The notes: generated by a model from the letters alone, not told the origin. DNA of 64,000 nt from JBFAPK01 sp040676675 (GCF_040676675.1 NZ_JBFAPK010000017.1:91930-155929); one strand, 5' to 3'. Positions 51,981-61,730 are shown, numbered from the stretch's first letter. Numbers and translations: made by a program.

Positions 51981-52613
51981 ATGGTGACCTCTTGGCCGGT
52001 ACGGGCGGGCGGACTGCTGGCCGTCGCCGTGCTGCTGCTCGGCGGCTGCTCCACCCCGGCCGGTCGGCTCAGGGTGCTGGCCGGGGCCGCCGGCGGGCCG
52101 GGCACCGAGCTGCTCCAGGTGAACCCGTACGACGCCGCGGGCGCGGCGGCCGGCATCAAGGTGGTCCTCGAAGCGACCGGCAACTGCCAGTCCTCGAACA
52201 GCGACGCCAGCAACCGCAACGCCTTCCGCTGCTTCATCGACCAGACCGACCCGAGCGGCGGCAACATCGAGGACCCGTGCTTCGCCCCGCCCTCCGACGC
52301 CGGTGACGGATCGCTGCTCTGCCTCACCGACCCGCAGGCCCACAGCGCCGTACGGGTCATCCCCAGCCAGCGCCCGCAGCCCTCGGCCATCGCCAACGCG
52401 GACCCCTGGTACCTCCAGCTGGAGGACGGAACCCTCTGCGCACTGGCCGACGGCGCCACGGACGAGCTGGACGGCATGCGGCTCAACTACTCCTGCGTGG
52501 ACGACAGCTACCTCTACGGCGACCCGGACCGGGGCACGCCGATCTGGACCATCGCCCGCAAGACGGACGCGACGCCGCTCGGCCCGGCCCGGATCGCCCG
52601 CGCCTGGCGCTGA
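51981..52613 (+). CDS. Putative lipoprotein
   Basis: About 210 residues. The signal peptide ends in a lipobox LLGGC at about residue 25, so the mature protein should be lipid-anchored. Seven further Cys lie in the globular region (NCQSSNSD, RCFIDQ, DPCFAPP, LLCLTD, TLCALAD, YSCVDD). It is extracytoplasmic with no recognised family. ATG 51981 is preferred to 51972 because GGAAGG lies about 9 nt upstream. Converges closely on the VWA gene. Confidence 0.75.
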   Translation: MVTSWPVRAGGLLAVAVLLLGGCSTPAGRLRVLAGAAGGPGTELLQVNPYDAAGAAAGIKVVLEATGNCQSSNSDASNRNAFRCFIDQTDPSGGNIEDPCFAPPSDAGDGSLLCLTDPQAHSAVRVIPSQRPQPSAIANADPWYLQLEDGTLCALADGATDELDGMRLNYSCVDDSYLYGDPDRGTPIWTIARKTDATPLGPARIARAWR

Positions 52614-52627
52614 CCCGCCGCGCCCCC

Positions 52628-53794
52628 TCAGCCCTGCGCCAGCCGTTCCGCGAAGGTACGCAGGTCCCGCCGCTCGATGGCCGCGGCCATCAGCTCCGGG
52701 AACGCGTCGGGCGTACAGGCGAAGGCCGGTACGCCGAGCGCGGCGAGCGCGGCGGCGTTGTCGTGGTCGTACGCGGGCGCCCCCTCGTCGCTGAGCGCGA
52801 GCAGCACCACCACCTGCACCCCCGCCTCCACCAGCGCGGCGACCCGGCGCAGCAGCTCGGCCCGGACGCCGCCCTCGTACAGGTCGCTGACCAGCACGAG
52901 GATGCTGTCCCGGGGACGGGTGACCAGGCCCTGGCAGTAGGCGACGGCCCGGTTGATGTCGGTGCCCCCGCCCAGCTGGGTGCCGAAGAGCACCTCGACC
53001 GGGTCGCTCAGCCGCTCCGTCAGGTCGACCACGGCGGTGTCGAAGACCACCAGCGACGTGCGCAACGACCGCATCGACGCGAGCACGGCGGCGAAGACCC
53101 CGGAGTAGACCACCGAGGCGGCCATCGAGCCGGACTGGTCGACGCAGAGGATCACCTCCCGCCGCAGCGCGCTGGTACGCCGGCCGTACCCGACCAGCCG
53201 CTCGGGAATCACGGTACGGAGTCCCGGCTGGTAGTGCCGCAGGTTGGCGCGGATCGTCCGGTCCCAGTCGACGTCGGCGTGCCGGGGACGCTCGATCCGG
53301 GCAGCCCGGTGCAGCGCGCCCGCCACCGCCGCGCGGGTCTGCTGCGCGACCCGGCGTTCCAGCTCGTCGACGACCCGCCGGACCACCTGGCGGGCGATCT
53401 CCTTCGTCCGGTCCGGCATCACCCGGTTCAGGGAGAGCAGCGTGCCGACCAGGTGCACGTCCGGCTCGACCGCGGCGAGCATCTCCGGTTCGAGCAGCAG
53501 CCGGGTCAGGTTCAGCCGCTCGATCGCGTCGGCCTGCAGCACCTGGACCACGGTGCTCGGGAAGTACTCCCTGATGTCGCCGAGCCAGCGCGCCACCCGC
53601 GGCGCGGAGGCGCCCAGACCGGCGCCGCGCCGGCCGCCGTCGTCCCCGTCGTCGCCGGCCGCACCGTCGTAGAGGGCGGCCAGCGCGCCGTCCATCGTGG
53701 CGTCCGCGCCGGTGGGCCGGCCGCAGGACTCGTCGGCCGCCGCACCGAGCACCAGCCGCCACCGGCGCTCCCGCTCGGTACCCTCGCTCGTCAC
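52628..53794 (-). CDS. VWA domain protein of the MoxR-VWA unit
   Basis: About 388 residues. The helical N-terminal region resembles CoxE-like proteins (LTRLLLEPEMLAAVEPDVHLVGTLL). The C-terminal VWA domain has the MIDAS residues DQSGS, then TQLGGGTDINRA and VLVSDLYEGG. GTG 53794 overlaps the DUF5682 stop by 4 bp (GTGA). In MoxR-VWA systems the VWA protein recruits the AAA ATPase to a substrate. Confidence 0.92.
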   Translation of the reverse strand: MTSEGTERERRWRLVLGAAADESCGRPTGADATMDGALAALYDGAAGDDGDDGGRRGAGLGASAPRVARWLGDIREYFPSTVVQVLQADAIERLNLTRLLLEPEMLAAVEPDVHLVGTLLSLNRVMPDRTKEIARQVVRRVVDELERRVAQQTRAAVAGALHRAARIERPRHADVDWDRTIRANLRHYQPGLRTVIPERLVGYGRRTSALRREVILCVDQSGSMAASVVYSGVFAAVLASMRSLRTSLVVFDTAVVDLTERLSDPVEVLFGTQLGGGTDINRAVAYCQGLVTRPRDSILVLVSDLYEGGVRAELLRRVAALVEAGVQVVVLLALSDEGAPAYDHDNAAALAALGVPAFACTPDAFPELMAAAIERRDLRTFAERLAQG

Positions 53795-56088
53795 TGGATC
53801 TGCCTCCCGGTCAGGGCGGAGAGGGTGGGCAGCACCCGGGCCGCGCGCTCGTGGTCGAGCGGGGCCCCGGCCGTGGCGCCGGGGCCGGCACCGGGCGTGC
53901 CCTGGCGTACCCGCTCGCCGATCGCCCGCCGCTCGGGCGCCGCGAAGGTGCCGAAGGCACGCCGCAGCAGCGGCAACACCTCGGTGAACGTGTCGCCGTC
54001 GACGCCGGTCAACCACTCGTCGACCAGGGCGAGCAGGGCGGCGTCGTGGACCAGCAGGAGCCCTCGGCCGGCCAGGAAGCCCTCGATCCACTGCGCCCCC
54101 TGCGCGGGCGGGGTGCCCACGCTGAGCGCCAGCCCCATCCGCCGACGGACCTCCGGGGACGGCACCCGGCCGGCGTCCTGGACCAGCCGGGTCAGCCGGC
54201 CGGCGAGCAGCCCGTGGATCGGCCGCGCGCCGCCCGAGCCGTCGTGCACGCCGCCGCCCGAGCCGCCGTGCACGCCCCGCGCGGCGAGCGCGGACACCGT
54301 CTCCAGCCAGCGTTCCCGCAGCTCGTCGCCGAGGAGCGCGGTGGCGGCGTGCACCGCGTCGATCCGGTCCCGCAGGGCGCGGGCGGCGTCGTCGGAGAGC
54401 GAACCGACCGCCGCGGGCAGCCCGACGCAGATCCGGACCAGCAGGCCGGCGGTGACGGTACGCAGCGCCGGAAGGTCCGTACCGCGCACGTCGCCGTAGC
54501 GCAGGGTCCGCGCCAGCGGCGGCAGCGCGGCCATCAGGTCGGCGACGTCCGCGTCCAGCGCGGCCCGGGTACGCAGCGCGTCCAGCACCGCCGGGTACGC
54601 GTCGGTCAGGTCGCCCAGCAGGCACGCTTCGACCAGCGGGGTGACGTCGGCGAGGCGGCCGGCGTCCCGGGCGGCCTCGCCGACGCGGGCGCTGGCCGCG
54701 CTGGCCACGGTGCTGCCGTACGCGCCGGCCTCGACCAGCGCGATGGAGAGTTCGGGTCGCCAGCACAGCCGCCACGTCTCGCGGAAGGTTCCCTTGCCGC
54801 GTCGCGCGTCCGCGGCCGGCTCGCCCCAGTCGACGCCGAGCAGCCGGAGCCGGTGCAGCAGCCGGCTGCGCCCCAGGTCCGTCTCGCGGCGCAGGTCGAG
54901 GTCGAGAGTCCGCTCGGTGGCCTCCGGCCTGAGCCGCACCGCCCGCTGCTGGGCGTCGAGGTCGCGGGCCAGCGGTACCGCCGGCACCTCGTCCGGTACC
55001 TCGCCGAGGCGTTCGCCCACGACGAGCCGGCGGGCGACCAGCTCCAGTCGCAGCTCGTCACCGTCGCAGAGGACCGCGCGGGTCGCCTCGGTCAGCTCGC
55101 TCAGCCCGGCCAGCGGCCGCCCGCGCAGGGTGGCGAGCGCCTCGGCGAGCCGTACCGCCTCGATGACGTGCGCCGACGAGGCCGGTACGCCCTCGTCGCG
55201 GAGCACCCCGGCCGCGGCGACCAGCCAGCGGGTCACCACCTGGTCCGGGCTCGTGAAGAGGTGGTGGTACCAGCCGGGGGAGCGGACCCCGGCGCCGTAG
55301 CCCTGCCAGGAGGCGAGCCGCCCGTACGTCCAGGGCACCCAGGTGAAGGTGACCTTGCCCTTCCGGCGGCCCTTGAGCAGCGCGGCGTCGGCCTTCGCCG
55401 GGACCGGGGCGGTCAGCGCCGGTACGTGCCACGCCCCGCAGACCACGGCCACGTTGTCGTACCTCCGGCGTGCCTCCCGCAGCACCCCGCGCATGTACGC
55501 CTCGCGGAGCAGGTCCCGCGGGTCCTCCGGGGAGACGGCCCGGATGGCGGCCATCGCCTCGGCGACCGCCTCGAAGACCGGGGTGTCGCGGTGCTCGACC
55601 ACGTCCTCCCACCAGCGCTCCGGGTCGTCGTAGCCGGCCGCGGCGGCGAGTTCCCCGATCGGGTCGACCGGCCGCACCGCCGCGCCGCCGGCCCCCTCCG
55701 CCTCGCCCGCGCCGCCCGGCCCCTCCTCGTCCAGCCCTGCCCCGCCCGACCCCGCGCCGCCGGTTGGTCCCGCCTCGACGCGGTACGCGTAGGGCAGGTC
55801 GAAGAAGCGCACCGGTACCCCGTGCCCGGTCGCCCAGCGGATCGCCTGCCACTCGGGTGAGAAGGCGGCGAACGGCCAGTAGCCGGCCTGCCGGGGGTCG
55901 TCGGTGGCGTACCCGAGCAGCGCGACCGGCGGCACCAGCCGCGCGTCGCCGATCCACCGCAGCAGCTCGTCGGCCTCGGGCGGCCCCTCCACCAGCAGCA
56001 CGTCGGGCGGCTGTTCGGCCAGCGCGCGCAGCACCGCCCGGGCCGAACCCGGCCCGTGGTGGCGGATGCCGTAGACGCGCTCAGGCAT
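53791..56088 (-). CDS. DUF5682-type protein, possible TraB/TIKI/EreA-like fold
   Basis: About 765 residues. The N-terminal block MPERVYGIRHHGPGSARAVL, VLLVEGPPEADELL and the later VVCGAWHVPAL match DUF5682. These Glu and GxxH positions resemble the TraB/TIKI/erythromycin-esterase superfamily, suggesting a metal- or Glu/His-dependent hydrolase (inference). A long Ala/Leu-rich helical region follows. It is upstream of the VWA gene with a GTGA overlap. ATG 56088 is chosen; a GTG at 56100 is also possible. Confidence 0.8.
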   Translation of the reverse strand: MPERVYGIRHHGPGSARAVLRALAEQPPDVLLVEGPPEADELLRWIGDARLVPPVALLGYATDDPRQAGYWPFAAFSPEWQAIRWATGHGVPVRFFDLPYAYRVEAGPTGGAGSGGAGLDEEGPGGAGEAEGAGGAAVRPVDPIGELAAAAGYDDPERWWEDVVEHRDTPVFEAVAEAMAAIRAVSPEDPRDLLREAYMRGVLREARRRYDNVAVVCGAWHVPALTAPVPAKADAALLKGRRKGKVTFTWVPWTYGRLASWQGYGAGVRSPGWYHHLFTSPDQVVTRWLVAAAGVLRDEGVPASSAHVIEAVRLAEALATLRGRPLAGLSELTEATRAVLCDGDELRLELVARRLVVGERLGEVPDEVPAVPLARDLDAQQRAVRLRPEATERTLDLDLRRETDLGRSRLLHRLRLLGVDWGEPAADARRGKGTFRETWRLCWRPELSIALVEAGAYGSTVASAASARVGEAARDAGRLADVTPLVEACLLGDLTDAYPAVLDALRTRAALDADVADLMAALPPLARTLRYGDVRGTDLPALRTVTAGLLVRICVGLPAAVGSLSDDAARALRDRIDAVHAATALLGDELRERWLETVSALAARGVHGGSGGGVHDGSGGARPIHGLLAGRLTRLVQDAGRVPSPEVRRRMGLALSVGTPPAQGAQWIEGFLAGRGLLLVHDAALLALVDEWLTGVDGDTFTEVLPLLRRAFGTFAAPERRAIGERVRQGTPGAGPGATAGAPLDHERAARVLPTLSALTGRQIQ

Positions 56089-57142
56089 CGCGGGCCGCAC
56101 GGTAGAAGGCGGTCCAGCCGTCGCGCTCGCGTACCACGGTCTCCAGGTACTCGCGCCACACCACCGGGTCGGTCGTCGGGTCCTTCACCACCGCGCCCAC
56201 GATGCCGGCGGCCACGTCGCCGGGGCGCAGTACGCCGTCGCCGAAGTGCGCGGCCAGCGCCCAGCCGTTGGTGACCACCGAGATCGCCTCCGCGGTGGAG
56301 AGGGTGCCGGTCGGCGACTTCAGCCTCGTCCGGCCGTCCTCGGTCAGCCCGGCGCGCAGTTCCCGGAAGACGGTGACCACCCGCCGGATCTCCTCCAGCG
56401 CCGGCGGCAGCTCGGGCAGCTCCAGCGCGCGGCCGAGCTGGGCGACCCGGCGGGCCACGATCTCCACCTCCTCGTCCACGCTGGCCGGCACCGGCAGCAC
56501 CACTGTGTTGAAGCGGCGGCGCAGCGCGCTGGAGAGCTCGTTGACGCCCCGGTCCCGGTCGTTGGCGGTGGCGATGACGTTGAAGCCCTTCGCCGCCTGC
56601 ACCTCGGTGCCCAGCTCCGGCACCGGCAGGGTCTTCTCCGACAGGATGGTGATCAGCGTGTCCTGCACGTCCGACGGGACCCGGGTCAGCTCCTCCACCC
56701 GGGCGATGGCCCCGGTCTCCATCGCCCGCAGTACCGGGCTCGGCACCAGCGCCGCCGCCGACGGCCCCTCGGCGAGCAGCCGGGCGTAGTTCCAGCCGTA
56801 CCGGATCGCCTCCTCCGGGGTACCGGCGGTGCCCTGGACCAGCAGCGTCGAGTTCCCCGAGATCGCGGCGGCGAGGTGCTCGGAGACCCAGGTCTTGGCG
56901 GTGCCGGGGACGCCGAGCAGCAGCAGCGCCCGGTCGGTTGCCAGGGTCGCCACCGCCACCTCCACCAACCGGCGCGGGCCTACGTACTTGGGGGTGATGC
57001 CGCCGCCGTCGCCGAGCAGGTACGTCACCACGGCCTGCGGTGAGAGCCGCCAGCCCGGCGGGCGGGGCCGGTCGTCCGCCGCGGCGAGGGCGGCCAGCTC
57101 GTCGGCGTACGACTGCTCGGCGTGCGGGCGGATGACCGTCAT
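56081..57142 (-). CDS. MoxR-type AAA+ ATPase of the VWA unit
   Basis: A 353-residue ATPase with Walker A LLGVPGTAKTWV. The Walker B region is AIARVEELTRVP (its Asp-Glu reads V-E-E), sensor ATANDRDRGVNELSSALRRRFNTV. It is not closely similar to the ESX-region MoxR. It overlaps the SWIM gene upstream (ATGA) and runs into DUF5682 downstream. The probable motor of the four-gene system. Confidence 0.9.
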   Translation of the reverse strand: MTVIRPHAEQSYADELAALAAADDRPRPPGWRLSPQAVVTYLLGDGGGITPKYVGPRRLVEVAVATLATDRALLLLGVPGTAKTWVSEHLAAAISGNSTLLVQGTAGTPEEAIRYGWNYARLLAEGPSAAALVPSPVLRAMETGAIARVEELTRVPSDVQDTLITILSEKTLPVPELGTEVQAAKGFNVIATANDRDRGVNELSSALRRRFNTVVLPVPASVDEEVEIVARRVAQLGRALELPELPPALEEIRRVVTVFRELRAGLTEDGRTRLKSPTGTLSTAEAISVVTNGWALAAHFGDGVLRPGDVAAGIVGAVVKDPTTDPVVWREYLETVVRERDGWTAFYRAARDA

Positions 57143-60078
57143 CTAAGCTCCTCGTGCATCTGGTGGCGGAAGGTCAGGGTGGCGGCCAGCCGCGCCACGG
57201 TGGCGGTCTGCCGGTTGGTGCTGTTCCTCGTCTCCAGCCGCCGGGCCAGCTCGGCGACCTCCTCGGCGGCCCCGACGGGCAACGCCGCCGCGGCGAGCCG
57301 GCACACCTCGTTGAACTGCCAGGCGTACCGGTCCTCGGCGAGCGCCGAGATCGCCGCCAGTACGGCCGCGCCCAGCTCGGCCGGCCAGGGGCCCGGATTC
57401 AGTTCGAGCAACCGGACCGCGCGGGCCGGGTCGCGACGCAGCGAGCGTGCGGTGTAGCGGGCCAACTCGACCGGGGAGAGCGCCTCGTGCAGCTGCGCGG
57501 CGAGCCGTTCGTCGGCCGGGTCCAGGTCCCGGTTGACCGGCCGCGACCAGAGGTCGGCGAGGGCGGTCACCCACTCCGGGTCGCGCTGCGCCACCGCCGC
57601 CCGCGCCATGCCCCGGTGCAGCACCGTCGCCCAGTCGTCGGCCACGTCGAGCGCCAGTACCGCCGCCGCCGGCCGGCCCAGCAGCCGGGACCAGGTGTCG
57701 AGCGGGGTACGGGCGACGATCTCCTCCAGCAGCCAGGCGCCCGCGCCGACGCCCCGGGGTGGGGTGGGCGGCACGCCGTCGCGCAGCAGGAACGGGTCGT
57801 ACTCGGCCGGCGGGGTGACCACGATCAGCTCCCGGTCGGCGGGGGCGTCCCCACCGCCGGGCCCGGCCGGGCCGTCCCCGGTCGTCGCCGGCCCGGATTC
57901 GGTCGGGGCCGGCCGCTCCAGCCGTACGCAGCGGCGGGCCCGCTCGGCCATCCGCGCCCCGAGCGCCGAGCCGGGCAGCGCGGCGAGCTGCCGGGCGGCG
58001 GCCAGGCGGACCTCCTTGCGGCGGTCGTCCAGCGCCCGTTCCAGCAGCGGTTCATCGGCCAGGGAGAGGCCGGTGCCGAGCGCCTCGACGAAGCGGGCCC
58101 GCTCGGCGGGTGCCTCGTCGTCGTAGCTGGCGGCGAGCAGTTCGCGGCCGGCGGCCGGGTCGGCGCGCCGTACCGCGAGCAGGTGGGCCAGCCGCGCGCC
58201 GGGCGTACCGGTGGTCCAGTCGTCCGGTCGCGGGTCGGCGGTCTCCTCGCCGAGCAGGTAACGCCAGTCCGGATGCAGGCCGGCCAACCAGCCGCCGCGC
58301 CGGCCCGCCGCCGAGGCGAGCGCGGGTCGCAGGGCAGTGCGCCGCCGGCCCGCCTCCAGCAGCGCGGGCAGCGCCTCCGCCGGCACCCGGTGGCCCCGGT
58401 CGGCGACCAGGCGCAGCCACTCGCCGAGCAGCAGCTGGGCCGTCTCCGCGCCGCCCGGTACGCCACCGTCGCGCAGCAGCAGGCGCAGCCGGCGGGCGGC
58501 CGGCTCCGGCACCGGGGGCGCGCTCTCCTCCGGCGCGGGCCCGACGGGCTCCCGGCCGGTCACCGGCAACACCCCGGCCCGGTGGTAGGTCACCGCCACG
58601 GCGACGGCGGTGAGCAGCGCCGCCGCGCCATCACCGGCCGGCAGGTGCAGGCCGCGACCACCCACCCCGATCGTTGCGGCGGCGAAGGGGCGGCGGCCGG
58701 TGCCGACGAGCGCGGCGGAGAGCAGCTCCGGCGGCAGCTCCGAGGGGTGCCGCCGGGCGCCCGTGCTCCCCGCCGGGGCCGGCACGTACCGGCCGTCCGG
58801 CCAGGCGGCGAGCGGGCGCAGGCCGGCCGGTCCGTACTCGGCGGCCACCGTGACCGGGTTGCCGCCAGCGGCGGCGATCAGCCACCACGGCTCGTCGTGT
58901 CCGGGCGCGAGCGGGAGCGCGTCCCCGGCGCGGTCCACCAGGTGACCGTCCATGGTGGGCAGCGCGTCGGCGAGCAGCAGTGCGAGGCTGTCGCACCAGG
59001 GGTCGGCGGCGAGCGCGGCGCTCCAGGCGGCGAGCGCGTCGCGTACCGGCGCGGCGCCGGCCGGTGCGACCAGCGGCTCGGCCGGTCCGTGCCGGCGGGC
59101 GACCAGCGCACGCAGCGGGTACGATCCGGGGTACCAGCACAGGTCGGCGTCGAGGACGGTGCCCGGCGGCGCGTCGGCCGGGAACGCCTGGCCCGGGACC
59201 GCGTACGAGAGCAGCAGCGCCGCCCGGCCCGTCGTCGCCCCGCGCAGCCAGGTACGCCGCGTGGTGAGCCGCTCGTCGACCACGTCGTACCGGCCGAGCA
59301 CCTGCCAGCGGTCCCGCAGCGGCGGAGTGGCCAGCACCTCCTCGGTCGGCACGGGCAGGCCGATCCGGGCCCGTACCGTCGCCGCGAGCGGTTCGGGCAG
59401 CTCGCCCAGGCGCGAATACCCGGCCACGAGCAGGCGCAGCAGGGCCAGCTCACCGAGGAGCCGGTCGGCCCAGTTGCTTCCGACCCCGGCGAGGTCGCCG
59501 AGCCGCCGGAGCGTGCCCGCGACCCCCGGGGCCTGCGCGTCGACCATCCGGGCCGCCATCGTCTCGAACGGTGCCCGCCCGGCGCGCTCGGCCTCCCCGA
59601 GCCCCTGCTCGACCTGGTCCAGCAGCCACCGGTCCAGTTCGGCCAGGCCGGCGCCGACCCGGTCGGCGCGCTGCCCGGCCCGCCGCCGCGCCGCCGCCTC
59701 GTCGACCGGGGCGCTCCCGGCCCGCCGGGCGACCGACCTGGCCGCCCGCGCGGCTCGCGCCCGCCGCCACTCGGCCGCCCAGTCGGGGGCCGTCGCGACC
59801 TCGACCTCCCCGGACGACCAGCGCAGCAGCAGGCCGAGCGCGTGCTTACAGGGAAACTTCCGGCTCGGGCAGGAGCAGTGGTACGCGGGCCCGGTCAGGT
59901 CGACGCAGGCCCGGTACGGGTGCTGCCCGCTGCCCTTGCAGAGGCCCCAGAGCAGGTCTTCGTCGATACCGGTGGCGCTCCAGCTCGTGGCGGCGCTGAC
60001 GCCCCGGGCGCCCTTCGCGGAGCCGGCGTCGGGAGCCAGTGCGAGCACCTGTTCGGTGTTCCACCGTTCGATCGGCAC
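57139..60078 (-). CDS. SWIM zinc finger / DUF5691-like fusion protein
   Basis: A 979-residue protein. Residues about 55-80 form a SWIM zinc finger, CxC-x6-CxH (YHCSCPSRKFPCKHALGL), expected to bind DNA or protein. A large C-terminal region with Ala/Leu/Arg-rich helical repeats resembles DUF5691, found as a separate gene in other actinomycetes. It is the first gene of the leftward unit (SWIM, MoxR, DUF5682, VWA). SWIM proteins often accompany such ATPases. Substrate unknown. Confidence 0.82.
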   Translation of the reverse strand: MPIERWNTEQVLALAPDAGSAKGARGVSAATSWSATGIDEDLLWGLCKGSGQHPYRACVDLTGPAYHCSCPSRKFPCKHALGLLLRWSSGEVEVATAPDWAAEWRRARAARAARSVARRAGSAPVDEAAARRRAGQRADRVGAGLAELDRWLLDQVEQGLGEAERAGRAPFETMAARMVDAQAPGVAGTLRRLGDLAGVGSNWADRLLGELALLRLLVAGYSRLGELPEPLAATVRARIGLPVPTEEVLATPPLRDRWQVLGRYDVVDERLTTRRTWLRGATTGRAALLLSYAVPGQAFPADAPPGTVLDADLCWYPGSYPLRALVARRHGPAEPLVAPAGAAPVRDALAAWSAALAADPWCDSLALLLADALPTMDGHLVDRAGDALPLAPGHDEPWWLIAAAGGNPVTVAAEYGPAGLRPLAAWPDGRYVPAPAGSTGARRHPSELPPELLSAALVGTGRRPFAAATIGVGGRGLHLPAGDGAAALLTAVAVAVTYHRAGVLPVTGREPVGPAPEESAPPVPEPAARRLRLLLRDGGVPGGAETAQLLLGEWLRLVADRGHRVPAEALPALLEAGRRRTALRPALASAAGRRGGWLAGLHPDWRYLLGEETADPRPDDWTTGTPGARLAHLLAVRRADPAAGRELLAASYDDEAPAERARFVEALGTGLSLADEPLLERALDDRRKEVRLAAARQLAALPGSALGARMAERARRCVRLERPAPTESGPATTGDGPAGPGGGDAPADRELIVVTPPAEYDPFLLRDGVPPTPPRGVGAGAWLLEEIVARTPLDTWSRLLGRPAAAVLALDVADDWATVLHRGMARAAVAQRDPEWVTALADLWSRPVNRDLDPADERLAAQLHEALSPVELARYTARSLRRDPARAVRLLELNPGPWPAELGAAVLAAISALAEDRYAWQFNEVCRLAAAALPVGAAEEVAELARRLETRNSTNRQTATVARLAATLTFRHQMHEELR

Positions 60079-60118
60079 GCCAGCACCCTACGGAGCCGGT
60101 GCGACACTCGATCTCCGC

Positions 60119-60346
60119 TCAGCCCTCCGGCGCGATCAGCCGGTCGTCGGCCGCGTCCCGTACCGTGATCGCCTCTACCGGACACGAGTCGGCGGCGTCG
60201 ATGACCGGGTCGGCCGGCTCGACGACGTCGGCCAGCGGCGTGGAGAGCCCACCGACCAGTTGGAAGTGCTCGGGCGCGGTACCGGCGCAGATGCCGGTGC
60301 CGATGCAGCGGCGCGGGTCGACGCCGACCCGCCACGCGGCGCTCAC
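60119..60346 (-). CDS. [3Fe-4S]-type ferredoxin
   Basis: A 75-residue protein with Cys pattern CIGTGIC (CxxxxxC) and later CPVEAI, characteristic of 3Fe-4S ferredoxins partnered with actinomycete P450s. GTG 60346 overlaps the P450 stop (GTGA), so it is cotranscribed as its electron donor. Confidence 0.93.
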   Translation of the reverse strand: MSAAWRVGVDPRRCIGTGICAGTAPEHFQLVGGLSTPLADVVEPADPVIDAADSCPVEAITVRDAADDRLIAPEG

Positions 60347-61572
60347 CAGGCCACCGGCATGCCGAGCAGGCCCCGCACCAGCATGCCCCGCTTCCACTCC
60401 AGCTCCGGTTCCGGTACGGCGAGCCGCAGCCCGGGCAGGCGGGTGGTCAGGGTGGTGACGGCGACCTGCAACTCCATCCGGGCCAGCTGCGCGCCGACGC
60501 AGTGGTGCACGCCGTGCCCGAAGCCCATGTGCGGGTTCTGTTCGCGGCCGAGGTCGAGCCGGTCCGGGTCGGCGAAGACCGTACCGTCCCGGTTCGCCGA
60601 CGAGAGCGAGCCGAGAACCGGTTCACCGGCGCGGACGAGCACGCCGCCGACCTCGACGTCCTCCTTGGCGTACCGGGCGAAGGACGAGCCGACGCCGAGC
60701 GGCACGTACCGCAGCAGCTCCTCGACGGCGGCCGGCACCAGCGACGGGTCGGCCCGCAGCCGGGTCAGCTGCTCCGGGTGCTGCAGCAGCACGTAGACGA
60801 AGTTGGGGATCTGGGTCACCGTCGTCTCGTGGCCGGCGGCGAGCAGGCCGGCGGCCAGCTCCACCAGCTCGGTCTCGCTGAGCCGGTCCTCGTTCTCGTC
60901 GCGGGCCCGCACCAGCGCGCCGAGCAGGTCGTCGATCTGCGGCTCGCGGCGGCGCTCGGCGACCAGTTCCCCGATGTAGCCCCACAGGTTGTTCAGGTAC
61001 TCCTGGATCGTCTGCAGGGGCAGGGAGGTGGTCGAGACGATCGCCTCGGACCAGGTGTGGAACCGGTCGCGGTCGGCGTACGGGACGCCGAGCAGCTCGC
61101 AGATCACCTGGATCGGCAGCGGGGTGGCGAAGTGCTCCACCAGGTCGACCGGGGGACCGAGCCGGAGCATCTCGTCGACGAGCCCGTCGGCGATTTCCTG
61201 TGCCCGGGGCCGCAGCGCCTCGACCCGGCGCGCCGTGAACGCCTTCGCCACCAGCCGACGCAGCCGGCTGTGATCGGGCGGGTCCATGGTGAGCATGCCG
61301 CTGTACTGCTGGCGTGGGGTCAGCCGGGGCTCGTCACGCTGTACGGCGGGGGCGCGGCCGAACCGTGCGTCGCCGAGGACGGTACGGACGTCCTCGTACC
61401 GGGTGGCGAGCCAGGCCTCCTCGCCGTAGGGGAGCTTCACCCTGGTCAGCGGCTCGTTCTCGCGCAGCTCGGCGTAGGTCGGGTCGACGACGAGCCGGTC
61501 GGCGGTGCTGAACGGGTACGGCCGGGCGGGCGGGACGGTTCGGCTCTCGGTGATCTGCGCGCTCTCCGTCAT
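60343..61572 (-). CDS. Cytochrome P450
   Basis: A 409-residue P450 (CYP105-like overall pattern, no finer assignment). The I-helix has AGHETT, the K-helix ExxR lies in VEELLRYVPL and the heme loop is FGHGVHHCVGAQLAR. ATG 61572 has GGAGGG about 8 nt upstream. The substrate is unknown; the presence of a downstream ferredoxin makes it a catalytically competent pair. Confidence 0.94.
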   Translation of the reverse strand: MTESAQITESRTVPPARPYPFSTADRLVVDPTYAELRENEPLTRVKLPYGEEAWLATRYEDVRTVLGDARFGRAPAVQRDEPRLTPRQQYSGMLTMDPPDHSRLRRLVAKAFTARRVEALRPRAQEIADGLVDEMLRLGPPVDLVEHFATPLPIQVICELLGVPYADRDRFHTWSEAIVSTTSLPLQTIQEYLNNLWGYIGELVAERRREPQIDDLLGALVRARDENEDRLSETELVELAAGLLAAGHETTVTQIPNFVYVLLQHPEQLTRLRADPSLVPAAVEELLRYVPLGVGSSFARYAKEDVEVGGVLVRAGEPVLGSLSSANRDGTVFADPDRLDLGREQNPHMGFGHGVHHCVGAQLARMELQVAVTTLTTRLPGLRLAVPEPELEWKRGMLVRGLLGMPVAW

Positions 61573-61730
61573 CACGGATTCCCTCCGTCGGAACGGCATG
61601 ATCCTCAGCGGCACGCCGCCGTTCGGTCGGCGATCATTGGCGGCGAGTGAGGCACCAGTAGCGGATCGTAGCGAAGGGCGTGGATCGGCGCCAGCCTTGC
61701 TGACCACCGTCGACAGCGGGTTGGTTTGCC

